59,734 nucleotides of DNA, from the NCBI RefSeq assembly GCF_002783505.1, contig NZ_PFGL01000006.1:11361-71094 (forward strand), written 5' to 3'. Positions within the stretch are counted from its first letter, which is position 1. The number at the start of each line of letters is the position of its first letter. Positions 18,443 to 26,963 of this stretch are shown here, piece after piece. The position numbers and the translations under genes are program-made. Source of the DNA: Shewanella sp. CG12_big_fil_rev_8_21_14_0_65_47_15 (GTDB lineage: Bacteria > Pseudomonadota > Gammaproteobacteria > Enterobacterales > Shewanellaceae). The notes below the pieces were generated by a model. That model did no database searches, was not told the origin of the DNA, and saw nothing but the letters and a program-made list of their open reading frames with translations.

Positions 18443-19063
18443 CACATATTCCTTGGGTAGTAAATCCATTTCTGAATGGACCAAGGGCGATAATTTACTC
18501 TTAAAATCGTCCCGAGGCACGCCGAATTTGCTCATCGATTACATGCGATCTGCTGCCGCATCCAACTGTTACTCTTGCATGGCCTCGCTGTCGGTTATTC
18601 TTGGAATCTAGGGAGTACATAACAAGAATGGCCCTAATCTCCATTCAAACTCTAAATGGTTGTTCCGAATTGTAGATCACTTAATAGGATGGCAGGGCAT
18701 CACTTAGCAGGCCCTCTGCGCCAAGGATGGCGCGGTGGAGCCCTCAGGGAAGAGTTCGTGGCGTGCCTGTGTGCGATGCCATGCCATAGGGCATAATTAG
18801 GACCAATTGTTTAGTGTCAAATTGATACTCCCCAACAGCACTGTTGCGCCAGTGACCTTCGGCGGCAGGGTGAGCATTGCATAGCGATTGCCGCGAACGA
18901 AAGCCATAGGCTCATGAGCGAGAGGAATGGAAGCCGAGCTGACCTTGTATATGGACATATTTGCGAACTGGCTGTTGTGCATGGACGCATTTACCGCCGG
19001 GTAAAATAGCCAGAGGCCATTTCAACAGGGTTTGCCTATTCAGGCATTAAGCTTGCGGCTAAT
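18443..19063. other. Non-coding stretch, possible gene debris
   Basis: About 620 bp without a convincing gene. A 61-codon minus frame (18797-18982) has no ribosome binding site and no recognisable motif; it could be a remnant. Composition is close to the GC-rich flanking genes. I see no terminal repeats or transposase fragments. Confidence 0.5.
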
Positions 19064-19102
19064 AAAAAGGGCGGGCAATGCTCAAAGATGCAATGCCCGC
19101 CC
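19064..19102 (-). terminator. Rho-independent terminator of the sigma/DGPF operon
   Basis: Nine-bp GC stem GGGCGGGCA / TGCCCGCCC with a U-run on the minus strand (complement of 19064-19068), 23 bp after the last DGPF gene stop. Confidence 0.85.
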
Positions 19103-19124
19103 CTCATCTGCTGCGGCGAGTCTG

Positions 19125-19508
19125 TCAACCCGCCTGACGAGGGCCGCCGTTGTTTTCGGCTTGCAGCTCCCGAACTGGGCGCACTTCCACGCAGCCATAG
19201 CGAGCAGGTGGGATCTTGGCCACTAGGGTGACCGCCTCGTTCAGATCCTTGGCCTCCAGCAGGTAATAACCCGCCAGCTGCTCCTTAGTTTCGGCGAAGG
19301 GGCCATCGGTAGTCAGCAACTTGCCGTCGCGCACTCGCACAGTAGTCGCCGTATCCACCGACTCCAGCGGGTTGCCACCGAGGTAATGACCCGCCAGCTG
19401 TAGCCGCTCGCCGCAGGCGATGCACTCGCGGTTGAGTTCATCCCACTGCTGCTGTGACAGCTGCTGCATGGCAGCTTCCTGGAAATAGACCAGTGCCAGA
19501 TATTTCAT
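19125..19508 (-). CDS. DGPF/YCII-domain protein
   Basis: A 127-residue single-domain protein of the YCII-related DGPF family: MKYLALVYFQEAAM at the start, LLTTDGPFAETKEQLAGYYLLEA in the middle (DGPF is the name-giving motif), and a final IPPARYGCVEVRPVREL. These dimeric ferredoxin-like proteins have unknown biochemical function and typically sit beside ECF sigma factors of the ECF42 type. Here it is the last gene of a three-gene minus-strand unit: sigma factor, DGPF-VOC fusion, this gene, then a terminator. A 54-bp gap separates it from the fusion gene. Codon usage is GC-rich like its neighbours. Confidence 0.88.
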   Translation of the reverse strand: MKYLALVYFQEAAMQQLSQQQWDELNRECIACGERLQLAGHYLGGNPLESVDTATTVRVRDGKLLTTDGPFAETKEQLAGYYLLEAKDLNEAVTLVAKIPPARYGCVEVRPVRELQAENNGGPRQAG

Positions 19509-19562
19509 CCTGCCTCCTGCGTTGGTAAGAAAGAGTGTTTTCTAAATGAACCCCGACCAGAC

Positions 19563-20411
19563 TCAGCCCTTGTTCCTGCCGTTGACCATCCAGGGGATGC
19601 CAAAGGCGTCGACCAACATACCAAAGCCCTCAGACCAGAAGGTTTCGGCGAACGGCATCAGCAATTGCCCGCCTTCGGCCAGCATCTCAAAGGTCTGCCG
19701 CGCCTGGCTCAGGGAGTCGATTTGCAGCTGAACGAAGAACCCTTGGGGTTGCTGATAGCGCCCCTCCGGCACGTCCGAGCCCATCAGAGTGCCGCCGCCG
19801 AAGGACAAACAGGCATGCATTATGCCGTCGGGGGCAAAGCCGCAGCCCTCGCCCGCTTCATTGCTTTGGGGCATATCTGGCATATCGGCGAAGCGCAGCA
19901 TCATCTCTATCTTGCCGCCGAGGAGCTGCTCATAGCGCTCGAACGCCTCGCGGCAGTTGCCGTCGAAGTTGAGATAGGTGCAGGATGAGCTAGGCTGGCG
20001 AGTCAGGCGGTCGAACACCTCGGCGGTCTGGGTTATGCCCTCGCCCGGGGCGAAGTCGGCCAGTTCGAACATCCGCCTCAGCTCCAGCTCGACATTGCCG
20101 TCGCCGTCGAGCCTGGGCCACTGCTGCATCCACGCCAGCGCCTCGGCCCTGTCCTTCACCTGGATGATGGTATAACCCGCCACCAGGTTATCCGTGTCTT
20201 CGAAGGGGCCATGCACCACCGACGGCTGGCCGTCGCGAAAGCGAATGCGCGCTCCCTCGACGCTGGGTTGCAGTCCTTGGCCGTCCACCAGCACCCCGGC
20301 CTCGAGCAAGCGCTCGTTGAACTTGGCCATCTCGCCAATCAATTGGTCGCTCGGCATCATGCCACGTTCTGTGCTGGCATCGGCCTTTCTGATCACCATG
20401 AATTTCATCAT
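19563..20411 (-). CDS. DGPF/YCII-VOC (PhnB-like) fusion protein
   Basis: A 282-residue two-domain protein. Residues 1-125 are a DGPF/YCII domain (MKFMVIRKADAST, VVHGPFEDTDNLVAGYTII; the motif is HGPF rather than DGPF). Residues 140-280 are a PhnB-like vicinal-oxygen-chelate domain (SSCTYLNFDGNCREAFERYEQLL, MHACLSFGGGTLMGSD, MLVDAFGIPWMVNG). The two are normally separate genes; here they are joined by a short linker, about 125-138. Two adjacent ATG codons are complementary to 20406-20411; AGGAG is four bases from the first and seven from the second, so the true start may be one codon in. The upstream leader has three imperfect 14-base repeats (AGATCCATTAAGTG-like, about 20430-20468). Cotranscribed with the sigma factor; enzymatic role unknown. 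Confidence 0.85.
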   Translation of the reverse strand: MMKFMVIRKADASTERGMMPSDQLIGEMAKFNERLLEAGVLVDGQGLQPSVEGARIRFRDGQPSVVHGPFEDTDNLVAGYTIIQVKDRAEALAWMQQWPRLDGDGNVELELRRMFELADFAPGEGITQTAEVFDRLTRQPSSSCTYLNFDGNCREAFERYEQLLGGKIEMMLRFADMPDMPQSNEAGEGCGFAPDGIMHACLSFGGGTLMGSDVPEGRYQQPQGFFVQLQIDSLSQARQTFEMLAEGGQLLMPFAETFWSEGFGMLVDAFGIPWMVNGRNKG

Positions 20412-20511
20412 CTCGCTCCTTTTAAGTCAGATCCATTAAGTGAGATCCGTTAAGTTAGTTCCGTTAACTAGTCGAACCGCGGACGGCGATTTCGACAGGG
20501 GACAAAAAAAA

Positions 20512-21753
20512 TCAGCACTTTTTTTCACACTCCTGCAGCCGCGCCTGCAGGAAGCGCCGCTCGCTCGCCTGCTGGCAGAGGCGCAGCGCGGCCCGGTAGT
20601 CCTCGGCGGCCTCGGCAAATCGTTGCAACCGGCGCAGTAAGTCGGCCCTGACGGCATACGCCAGATGGTAGTCCATCAGCTCACCGCTAGCTAAAAGTGG
20701 CTCTATCAACCTCATGGCCGATGTCGGCCCATCAGCCATAGCTACGGCCACTGCGTGATTGAGCGCCACTACTGGACTTGGAAAACGTGCGAGCAATACA
20801 GAGTACAGGCCGGCGATTTGACGCCAGTCAGTTTCCTTGTAGTCGGCGGCCTCGGCATGCACTGCGGCGATGGCCGCCTGCAGACCATAGTAACCGGCGA
20901 CATCGGCGATCAGCGCCTTGCTGGTCCAGTCAAGGCCCTCGGTAATTTGCTCCCTGTTCCATAAGCTGCGCTGCTGCGCCTCCAGCAAGATGATATCGCC
21001 AGCAGCATCCACTCTTGCATGGCTGCGCGAGTCCTGCAGCAACATCAGACCAAGCAATCCCATGGCTTCGCCGCTCGCTTGCGGTAACAGGGCGCACAGC
21101 CAGCGTGCTAGGCGGATGGCCTCTGTGGTCAACTGAGTACAAAGCAACTCATCTCCCGAGCTGGCCCCGTAGCCTTCGTTGAATACCAGATAAATGATCT
21201 GCAACACGGCTTCGAGTCTGGCCCCGAGCTGCGCTAGTGGCGGGACTTCATAGGGGATGTTGGCGTCACGGATCTTATTCTTGGCCCTGACGATACGCTG
21301 GGCTATCGTCGGCGCCTTGACTAGAAATGCCCTAGCTATCTGCTCAGTAGTGAGTCCGCATACCTCCCTCAGGGTCAGCGCCAACTGCGCCTCTCTGGAC
21401 AGAGCTGGATGGCAGCAGACAAAGATAAGTCGTAGCCTGTCATCTTCTATCTCGGGATCGTCCCAAGGATCAAATGTAGCCGAATGCCGTTCTAGCTCCG
21501 TCAACTGGGGTAACAGGCATTGTTCGAAGTGACTGCGCCGCCTCAGGCTGTCGATGAGTTTGTAACGGCCGCAGGAAATGAGCCAGGCTCTAGGGTTGGC
21601 GGGAATGCCTCGCTCAGGCCACTGTTCCAGAGCCGCTAGACTCGACTCCTGCAGAGCCTCTTCGGCCAAATCGAAGTCCTTGAGCAGCCGCAGTAGAGTG
21701 GCAAATGCTGGCCGTGAATTGTCTCTGAGTAGCTGTTGAATTTCTTGCGTCAT
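20512..21753 (-). CDS. ECF42-type RNA polymerase sigma factor with C-terminal TPR-like domain
   Basis: A 413-residue extracytoplasmic-function sigma factor of the long, DGPF-associated class. Sigma-2 lies at about residues 5-80 (FATLLRLLKDFDLAEEALQESSLAALEQW, NPRAWLISCGRYKLIDSLRRR as the -10-recognition helix region, each stated in part) and sigma-4 at about 105-165 (LALTLREVCGLTTEQIARAFL, then TIAQRIVRAKNKIR). The remaining ~240 residues are the conserved helical extension (LVFNEGY, LLLLQDSR-like, ALNHAVAVAMADGP) ending in TPR-like helices. No anti-sigma gene is adjacent, as usual for this class, where the C-terminal domain is thought to regulate activity. I start at the ATG complementary to 21751-21753; a TTG at 21783 is also possible with GGGAG close by, so the start is uncertain. 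Confidence 0.85.
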   Translation of the reverse strand: MTQEIQQLLRDNSRPAFATLLRLLKDFDLAEEALQESSLAALEQWPERGIPANPRAWLISCGRYKLIDSLRRRSHFEQCLLPQLTELERHSATFDPWDDPEIEDDRLRLIFVCCHPALSREAQLALTLREVCGLTTEQIARAFLVKAPTIAQRIVRAKNKIRDANIPYEVPPLAQLGARLEAVLQIIYLVFNEGYGASSGDELLCTQLTTEAIRLARWLCALLPQASGEAMGLLGLMLLQDSRSHARVDAAGDIILLEAQQRSLWNREQITEGLDWTSKALIADVAGYYGLQAAIAAVHAEAADYKETDWRQIAGLYSVLLARFPSPVVALNHAVAVAMADGPTSAMRLIEPLLASGELMDYHLAYAVRADLLRRLQRFAEAAEDYRAALRLCQQASERRFLQARLQECEKKC

Positions 21754-21958
21754 CGCGCTTGTTGCCCGAGTTAGAAAGCTCAATCTCCCGAGACTAGCAT
21801 GAAAATATTGAAGAAAATAAGTCCCTGCACGATAAAATCCAAAGAGGGTAAGTGTGCGTAAACCTCACTCCTAACCAGTCTTAGGCCGCAGCAAACCATG
21901 AAGGGGCTGTATGTCTGTGAGATGGGTAACGCCGTGAGGGATTTACGAAAAGTTATGG

Positions 21959-23035
21959 CTAGAGCGCCAAATCCAACTGGGTCAGCTGCGCTTCGGCGGC
22001 CCTACCATTTTCAATCTTGCTCGCCAGTCCAACCGATATCCCCAGTAAACGGATCCCGCGACCCTCTTGCCTTGCCATCGCCTGTGCCAGTAGATCATAA
22101 AACATCACAATCGAGACTTCATCGCTGCGGTGCTCGATGGTGGTTTGCTTGAAATCGTTAAACTTGAGTTTGACCACTTGCTTGTGAATTTTGCGCTCCT
22201 TAGCGCTGCGGCTCAAACGTAGGGCTAATTCTTGGATCAATCCCGGCATCACCTGTTGGCACTGCTCTAGGCTATAAATATCCTTCGCCAGCGTGGTTTC
22301 AACACCGACAGATTTACGCTCTTGACCGATGGAAATACCCCGTTCATCAATACCATGGGCACGTTCAATCAAGACAGCGCCAAATTTACCGAATCGCGCC
22401 AATAACTCGGGTTTAGAATAGGCTTGCACATCACCACAGGTATTGAGCCCGAGTGAGGAGAGCTTTTCGGCGGTGACTTTGCCGACACCGGGAATTTTAC
22501 GTAGCGATAGCGTTTTAACAAACTCGGAAAGCGTCTCAGGGGTGATCACATATTGGCCGTTTGGCTTATTCAGATCCGAGGCAACCTTAGCTAAAAACTT
22601 CACTGGGGCTATGCCTGCCGAAGCGGTTAACCCAGTTTCGGCTAAGATATCGCGGCGAATGGCCTGCGCAATCAAGGTCGCAGAGCCCTTATATTGTTGG
22701 CACTCACTCACATCCAAATAGGCTTCATCTAAGGACAAGGGCTCAATCAATGGGGTGTAGCGGGAGAAGATTTCACGAATTTGCAGCGACACTTCTTTGT
22801 AAACCTGCATCCGCCCTGAAACCAAAATAAGATCGGGGCACAACTTAAAGGCATAGGCGGTCGCCATCGCTGAACGCACACCAAATTTACGTGCCTCGTA
22901 ACTGCAAGTGCTGATCACTCCACGGCGATCGCTACTGCCGCCCACGGCTAAGGGCTTGCCACGGTACTCGGGAAAGTCGCGCATTTCCACTGCGGCAAAA
23001 TAGCAGTCCATATCGATGTGAATAATTTTTCGCAC
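21959..23035 (-). CDS. dinB: DNA polymerase IV (Y-family)
   Basis: A 358-residue translesion polymerase. Catalytic motifs: [14 protein letters not shown] near the N-terminus (metal-binding D8), [18 protein letters not shown] fingers (here [15 protein letters not shown]), and SLDEAYLD with the second catalytic Asp-Glu pair near residue 103. The thumb helix-hairpin-helix reads [13 protein letters not shown], and the little-finger domain covers about 240-345. It ends without the canonical clamp-binding QL-LF-type tail, though QLTQLDLAL is close in character. Start: GTG complementary to 23033-23035, with GGAGG eight bases upstream; a TTG at 23056 would add seven residues and lacks a site. A perfect LexA box lies 26 bp upstream, so it is SOS-induced. 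Confidence 0.94.
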   Translation of the reverse strand: MRKIIHIDMDCYFAAVEMRDFPEYRGKPLAVGGSSDRRGVISTCSYEARKFGVRSAMATAYAFKLCPDLILVSGRMQVYKEVSLQIREIFSRYTPLIEPLSLDEAYLDVSECQQYKGSATLIAQAIRRDILAETGLTASAGIAPVKFLAKVASDLNKPNGQYVITPETLSEFVKTLSLRKIPGVGKVTAEKLSSLGLNTCGDVQAYSKPELLARFGKFGAVLIERAHGIDERGISIGQERKSVGVETTLAKDIYSLEQCQQVMPGLIQELALRLSRSAKERKIHKQVVKLKFNDFKQTTIEHRSDEVSIVMFYDLLAQAMARQEGRGIRLLGISVGLASKIENGRAAEAQLTQLDLAL

Positions 23036-23061
23036 GTTGAATTCCTCCAACGTCAAAAATA

Positions 23062-23077
23062 CTGTATATAAAAACAG
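23062..23077 (-). promoter_or_regulatory. LexA (SOS) box of dinB
   Basis: CTGT-ATATAAAA-ACAG matches the gammaproteobacterial consensus CTGT-N8-ACAG exactly and lies 26 bp upstream of the dinB start codon. Confidence 0.9.
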
Positions 23078-23128
23078 TAATCAAGTACTGCTCATCAATT
23101 TGAATGGAATAAGGCGAAAGCAAAAAAT

Positions 23129-23150
23129 AAAAGGAGCCTAAGCTCCTTTT
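23129..23150 (-). terminator. Rho-independent terminator after chemoreceptor gene
   Basis: Nine-bp stem AAAAGGAGC / GCTCCTTTT with a 4-base loop, followed on the minus strand by ATTTTTTG. It lies 32 bp beyond the chemoreceptor stop and ahead of the dinB LexA box. Confidence 0.9.
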
Positions 23151-23181
23151 GTGAGTGCACGATAAGCCAGCCCGCTTAGGC

Positions 23182-25185
23182 TTAGATCTTAAATTGGCCG
23201 ATATTGCGAGTGAGCGCGCGGGTCATATCCTCAAAGCCTTGCAGACTTTGGGACAGATCCTGACTCGATAGCAGAGACTGATCCGACAGCCCGCGCACAT
23301 TCTCAACATTCTGGGCCACTTCCTCCGCCACCACGGCTTGTTGACCAATAGCAACGGTAATTTCTACCGTTTGCTGCTGGATTGACGCAATCGCCGTGGC
23401 AATATCATTTAGCGCCGCTTCGACCTGAGTCGTTAACGCTTGACCCGCTTTCGCCTGCTCGACACCCGACTCCATCACTTGCTCGGCTTGCAGGGCGCTC
23501 TGTTGCAGTGTTTGGATAATGCCTTGAATATTGGCGGTAGAATCTTGGGTACGGGATGCAAGAGTACGTACTTCATCGGCTACCACGGCAAAGCCACGGC
23601 CCTGCTCACCCGCCCGCGCCGCTTCAATCGCCGCATTCAATGCTAATAGATTGGTCTGCTCGGCAATATTACGGATCACACTCAGGACTTCACCGATTTG
23701 CTCTGAACTGCTGCGTAAGTGTTTAATCACTTTCGCCGCTTCAATCACTTGCTGGGATAGCGCCTTCATACCTTCGGTCGCGCGGGAAACGATTTGCGTA
23801 CCATCGCAGGCCTGAGTTTGTGCCTTCTCGGCAAAATCATTCGCCCGCTGGGCACTCACTGCCATTTCTTGGCTGGTTTGCGCCATTTGCGTTGCGGCGG
23901 TGGCAACCGAATCTATTTGTTGCTTCTGCGAGGATACCGACGACACCGCTAAGTCGCAGATCTGCCGAGCATCGACAACGCCCGTGCCCACCTCTTGGGT
24001 TAAACTACGGGTATCCAACAACATTTGCTGCACTTTCTCGGCGAAGCGGTTAAAAGCATCACCCAGCTTACCTAACTCGTCTTCCCGCTGCATAAGAATA
24101 CGCTGAGATAAATCGCTATCACCTTCGGCAATGTCTTCCATCGCATCGAGCAGCTTAGACAGCTGACGCCTAAAGGGCAGCAACATCAACCAAACCGTCA
24201 TCCCCACTAAGATCATAATGCCGATGGCAACAAAACAGGCATTCCAAAATGCCGCCGTAACGGGAGCTTCAATCACCTCGTGGGGCAACATAAAGGCTAA
24301 GTGCCATTTTTGTTTGGGATAATCACCGCCAACGGACACAAAGACCACGCGCTGGGGAACACCATTGAAGGTGACTTCAGCAAAACCCTCGGGCTCACGC
24401 TGCATCTGCTGTCTTAATGCAGTAAAACCTGCAGTGTCCTTAAATTGACTATCGACTTGATTGGCTAATGACCCTGGAGGAAAGCGCTCGGAGAAACCAG
24501 GGAAATACACCAACTTACCTTCATCCGTCATCAAGAAGGCTTGGCCGAAATTACGGTATTTGATCGGTGCCAGCAGGGATTTACCAATAGTATCAATCAA
24601 AATATCCATGCCGCCGATCCCAATCAGCTCACCATTAGCCCCATAGACAGGGGTTTTAACCGTGGCAGAAATTGAACCATCGTTCGCATCGACCGCTGGA
24701 TCGCCAACAAACAGGCCACGCTGATCAATCGCCTCCTGCCACCAAGGGCGCTTATTGGTGTAATAGTTAGGATCGCCATCGAAACGGCCATTTAGATCAA
24801 AATATTCAAAGGTATTGGCCGAGCCGAAGAATACCGATTTCACATCGCTATCACGTTCGGAGAACGACTTAAAATAGCGAATAATATCTTGGTACTGCAC
24901 ATCAGCGGCGAGGTTACTGCCCCGGGCATGGTACTGACTAAACCAATTGATTAACCCGGGCTCGGCAAACACCGAATGGATCACTTGCCCCTTGGCAACA
25001 AAGTAACCACTGATCTCGTTGGCTTTTAACGCTACCAGCGCCGAAATATCCGCATCCACTTGTTTACGGGTATTGTTACTTTCTTTATTAACAAGCAAAG
25101 CAGCGACTAAAGTGAGGAGTACAGCAAGCGCCCCAACGATAGTCACCACCAACTGTAAACTGAGAGAGCGTTTTATATATTCCAT
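23182..25185 (-). CDS. Methyl-accepting chemotaxis protein with dCache sensor
   Basis: A 667-residue chemoreceptor. Membrane helix about residues 11-32, then a large periplasmic domain about 35-325 with the dCache pattern ([33 protein letters not shown]..., whose key parts are [23 protein letters not shown] and [14 protein letters not shown]; this is the layout that binds amino acids and other carboxylates). A second membrane helix is about 333-355, then HAMP ([19 protein letters not shown]) and a signalling domain with [23 protein letters not shown]. It ends RNIGQFKI, with no pentapeptide tether. The ATG is preceded by GGGAAG. A single-gene unit with its own terminator. The dCache motif around WW and D suggests amino-acid sensing, but the ligand is not established. 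Confidence 0.93.
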   Translation of the reverse strand: MEYIKRSLSLQLVVTIVGALAVLLTLVAALLVNKESNNTRKQVDADISALVALKANEISGYFVAKGQVIHSVFAEPGLINWFSQYHARGSNLAADVQYQDIIRYFKSFSERDSDVKSVFFGSANTFEYFDLNGRFDGDPNYYTNKRPWWQEAIDQRGLFVGDPAVDANDGSISATVKTPVYGANGELIGIGGMDILIDTIGKSLLAPIKYRNFGQAFLMTDEGKLVYFPGFSERFPPGSLANQVDSQFKDTAGFTALRQQMQREPEGFAEVTFNGVPQRVVFVSVGGDYPKQKWHLAFMLPHEVIEAPVTAAFWNACFVAIGIMILVGMTVWLMLLPFRRQLSKLLDAMEDIAEGDSDLSQRILMQREDELGKLGDAFNRFAEKVQQMLLDTRSLTQEVGTGVVDARQICDLAVSSVSSQKQQIDSVATAATQMAQTSQEMAVSAQRANDFAEKAQTQACDGTQIVSRATEGMKALSQQVIEAAKVIKHLRSSSEQIGEVLSVIRNIAEQTNLLALNAAIEAARAGEQGRGFAVVADEVRTLASRTQDSTANIQGIIQTLQQSALQAEQVMESGVEQAKAGQALTTQVEAALNDIATAIASIQQQTVEITVAIGQQAVVAEEVAQNVENVRGLSDQSLLSSQDLSQSLQGFEDMTRALTRNIGQFKI

Positions 25186-25485
25186 TAATCTTCCCGTCTG
25201 GCTGAACTATAACTGACAAAAGGCGTACAAAAACAGTTTCACACGGTAACAATTTTTACCGACTAACAACAGATGAAATGCTCAGAAAATACGTAAACAA
25301 GTATTTGTAAAGACATAAGAATAGTCATTTAACACTATTTGCTAAATTTGATAAAGATCACAGATGATGAGTTGGTGAAATAACTATTTCACAGTCAGTT
25401 AGACTATATACTCAAATTAAAGGGGAGCCGCTGTCAGTCTAAGCTCACTCAGCAAGCTCCGTCTCTTGGGGTCGCTTAGATAACA
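25186..25485. other. Gap upstream of chemoreceptor
   Basis: About 300 bp of AT-rich DNA that should hold the chemoreceptor promoter (minus strand). I looked for a FliA-type TAAA-N15-GCCGATAA promoter and found only a partial match, so none is called. Confidence 0.4.
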
Positions 25486-25520
25486 TAGGGCCAGTTAAAT
25501 GATGTCACTGGCCCTATTTT
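25486..25520. terminator. Terminator-like hairpin after bacterioferritin operon
   Basis: Perfect 10-bp stem TAGGGCCAGT / ACTGGCCCTA with an 11-base loop, 20 bp beyond the second bacterioferritin stop. The T-run is better on the plus strand (TTTT) than on the minus strand, so termination of the bfr transcript here is likely but not certain. Confidence 0.65.
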
Positions 25521-25536
25521 GAGGTACTTCTTTCAA

Positions 25537-26004
25537 CTACATTTTCGTTTGCAGATAATTTTGCAAACCAATTCGGTCAATCAGTCCGAGTTGTTTTTCG
25601 AGCCAATACATATGGTCAGATTCAGTATCGTCGAGTAATACTTCGAGGATTTCACGGGTCTGATAATCTTGCTTCTGCTCACACAGGCCGATGACTTTAC
25701 GTAAATCATCGGCAACCTTGTATTCATAGGCCAGATCGTTACGCAGCATCTGTTCCACATTTGAGCCGATATTTAATGCCTCACGGGCCGCCACATTAGG
25801 CGTTCCTTCGAGGAATAAAATACGCTGCACCAGTTTCGCCGCATGACCTTTTTCATCATCCGACTCATGGGCGATACGCTCATAGAGTTCGTTTAACCCC
25901 CAATCTTCGTACATATGGGCATGGACAAAATACTGATCCATCGCCGAGAGTTCTCCCGTTAGGAGTCGATTTAACGCATCGATGACGTCTTTATCACCTT
26001 TCAT
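25537..26004 (-). CDS. bfr: Bacterioferritin subunit, ferroxidase-competent, no haem methionine
   Basis: A 155-residue ferritin-like four-helix protein that oxidises Fe(II) and stores iron in 24-subunit shells. Numbering matches E. coli Bfr directly. The ferroxidase ligands are all present: E18, E51, H54, the glutamate of LAYE (94), and E127 and H130 (TESDHMYW). The haem-binding methionine at position 52 is replaced by lysine (DDEKGHAAK). It follows the paralogous gene by 9 bp, whose subunit shows the opposite pattern. Together they fit a hetero-oligomeric bacterioferritin with one catalytic and one haem-binding chain, as described for two-gene bacterioferritins in some other proteobacteria. 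The ATG is preceded by AGGAGCTGAAT (complement of 26005-26015). Confidence 0.95.
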   Translation of the reverse strand: MKGDKDVIDALNRLLTGELSAMDQYFVHAHMYEDWGLNELYERIAHESDDEKGHAAKLVQRILFLEGTPNVAAREALNIGSNVEQMLRNDLAYEYKVADDLRKVIGLCEQKQDYQTREILEVLLDDTESDHMYWLEKQLGLIDRIGLQNYLQTKM

Positions 26005-26013
26005 ATTCAGCTC

Positions 26014-26487
26014 CTATGACTCGCTCATTTGTGACTGCAGATAATTTTGAATACCGGTTAAGCTAATCAGCTCCTGCTGTGACTCAAGCCAATCTAAGTG
26101 CTCTTCTTCGTCTTCAAGAATATCTTCCAGCAGATCGCGGCTGACATAGTCCTGCTCCGCCTCGCAGAGGGCGATGGCATCGCGTAAAAGCGCGAGTTGT
26201 TCCTGCACCATGGCTAAATCGCAATCGAGTATTTCTTGGCTGTGTTCACCAATACGTAACTTTTCGAGTTGTTGCAGATTAGGCAGCCCTTCCAAAAACA
26301 ACACCCGCTCGATAAGCTTATCGGCGTGTTTCATATCTTGGATGGATTTTTTGTATTCGACGTGATTGAGCTTCTCAAAGCCCCAATGTTTAAACATCCT
26401 AGCATGGAGAAAATATTGATTGATGGCCGTCAACTCACAGGTAAGCACCCGATTCAGTTGCCCAACCACTTTTGGATGACCTTTCAT
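26014..26487 (-). CDS. bfr: Bacterioferritin subunit, haem-binding, degenerate ferroxidase site
   Basis: A 157-residue bacterioferritin chain and first gene of the pair. It keeps haem ligand M52 (QDMKHADK) and H54, E18, and E127/H130 (DEEEHLDW), but position 51 is Asp instead of Glu and position 94 is Val (LAMV) instead of Glu, so its diiron site should be weak or inactive. The neighbouring chain has an intact site but no haem Met, so function is divided. The ATG is preceded by AAGGATCGTAACTT. A Fur-box-like sequence lies about 110 bp upstream. The terminator of nqrM lies between that region and the NQR operon. Confidence 0.95.
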   Translation of the reverse strand: MKGHPKVVGQLNRVLTCELTAINQYFLHARMFKHWGFEKLNHVEYKKSIQDMKHADKLIERVLFLEGLPNLQQLEKLRIGEHSQEILDCDLAMVQEQLALLRDAIALCEAEQDYVSRDLLEDILEDEEEHLDWLESQQELISLTGIQNYLQSQMSES

Positions 26488-26595
26488 AAGTTACGATCCT
26501 TGTTAAAGGGAAAAAGATTGATCTAAATCAAGCTTCTAGCCTAGTACAATTTAGCAACTAACTCAAATTATCTTATTTTTCACAAACTTAAAGAT

Positions 26596-26614
26596 AAAAA
26601 GCATTCTCATTATC
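26596..26614. promoter_or_regulatory. Candidate Fur box upstream of bfr pair
   Basis: Matches the 19-base Fur consensus at 13 positions by my alignment, with a perfect TCATTATC half. It is 109 bp from the first bfr start. Position and sequence fit, but iron-storage genes are often controlled indirectly. Confidence 0.45.
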
Positions 26615-26680
26615 GCTTAGATTGGCTTGCTATCCTCCTCATTAATCGAAGGTTATTTTTTGTGCTCAAAAAATTGAGGC

Positions 26681-26712
26681 AAAAAAAATAGCCCCCTAGG
26701 TAGGAGGCTATT
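26681..26712 (-). terminator. Rho-independent terminator after nqrM
   Basis: Stem AATAGCC-CCTA / TAGG-GGCTATT with one offset base, followed on the minus strand by TTTTTTTG. It closes the apbE-nqrM unit 15 bp after the nqrM stop. Confidence 0.9.
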
Positions 26713-26727
26713 GTCGATTAAGATGAT

Positions 26728-26952
26728 TTAAATAATTCGGTCTTTGGTTAGCTTCTCACGGCGAGCTTCTTCAGCAGCCATACGACGCTTACGCTTGTCA
26801 CAGGGGTCATCACAATCGCAGGCTTTTTCAATCCCTAGCACACCCAAACCGCCACAGCTTCCTTCAACGGCTTTGCGCTTAATGAGATAACCTATCGACA
26901 TCAGCAAAAAGAACAATAACAAAATCACAAATGCCGCGATAAAAGTGCTCAT
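26728..26952 (-). CDS. nqrM: Na+-NQR maturation protein NqrM
   Basis: A 74-residue membrane protein. One N-terminal helix (about 4-24) is followed by a cysteine-rich tail: GSCGG, KACDCDDPCDKRKRRMAA. NqrM is required for assembly of Na+-NQR, probably by delivering iron to the site between NqrD and NqrE; four conserved cysteines are the known hallmark and are present. It begins 11 bp after apbE, downstream of the whole nqr cluster, which is the usual genomic context. Small length is normal for the family. Confidence 0.92.
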   Translation of the reverse strand: MSTFIAAFVILLLFFLLMSIGYLIKRKAVEGSCGGLGVLGIEKACDCDDPCDKRKRRMAAEEARREKLTKDRII

Positions 26953-26963
26953 GTTTACTCCAA

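Noticed and set aside
18797..18982. 61-codon minus-strand ORF in the gap after the LysE gene
   Set aside because: No ribosome binding site, no recognisable motif; treated as possible debris.
25186..25330. FliA-type promoter for the dCache chemoreceptor
   Set aside because: A GTCGGTAA-like -10 was found but no TAAA element at the right distance.
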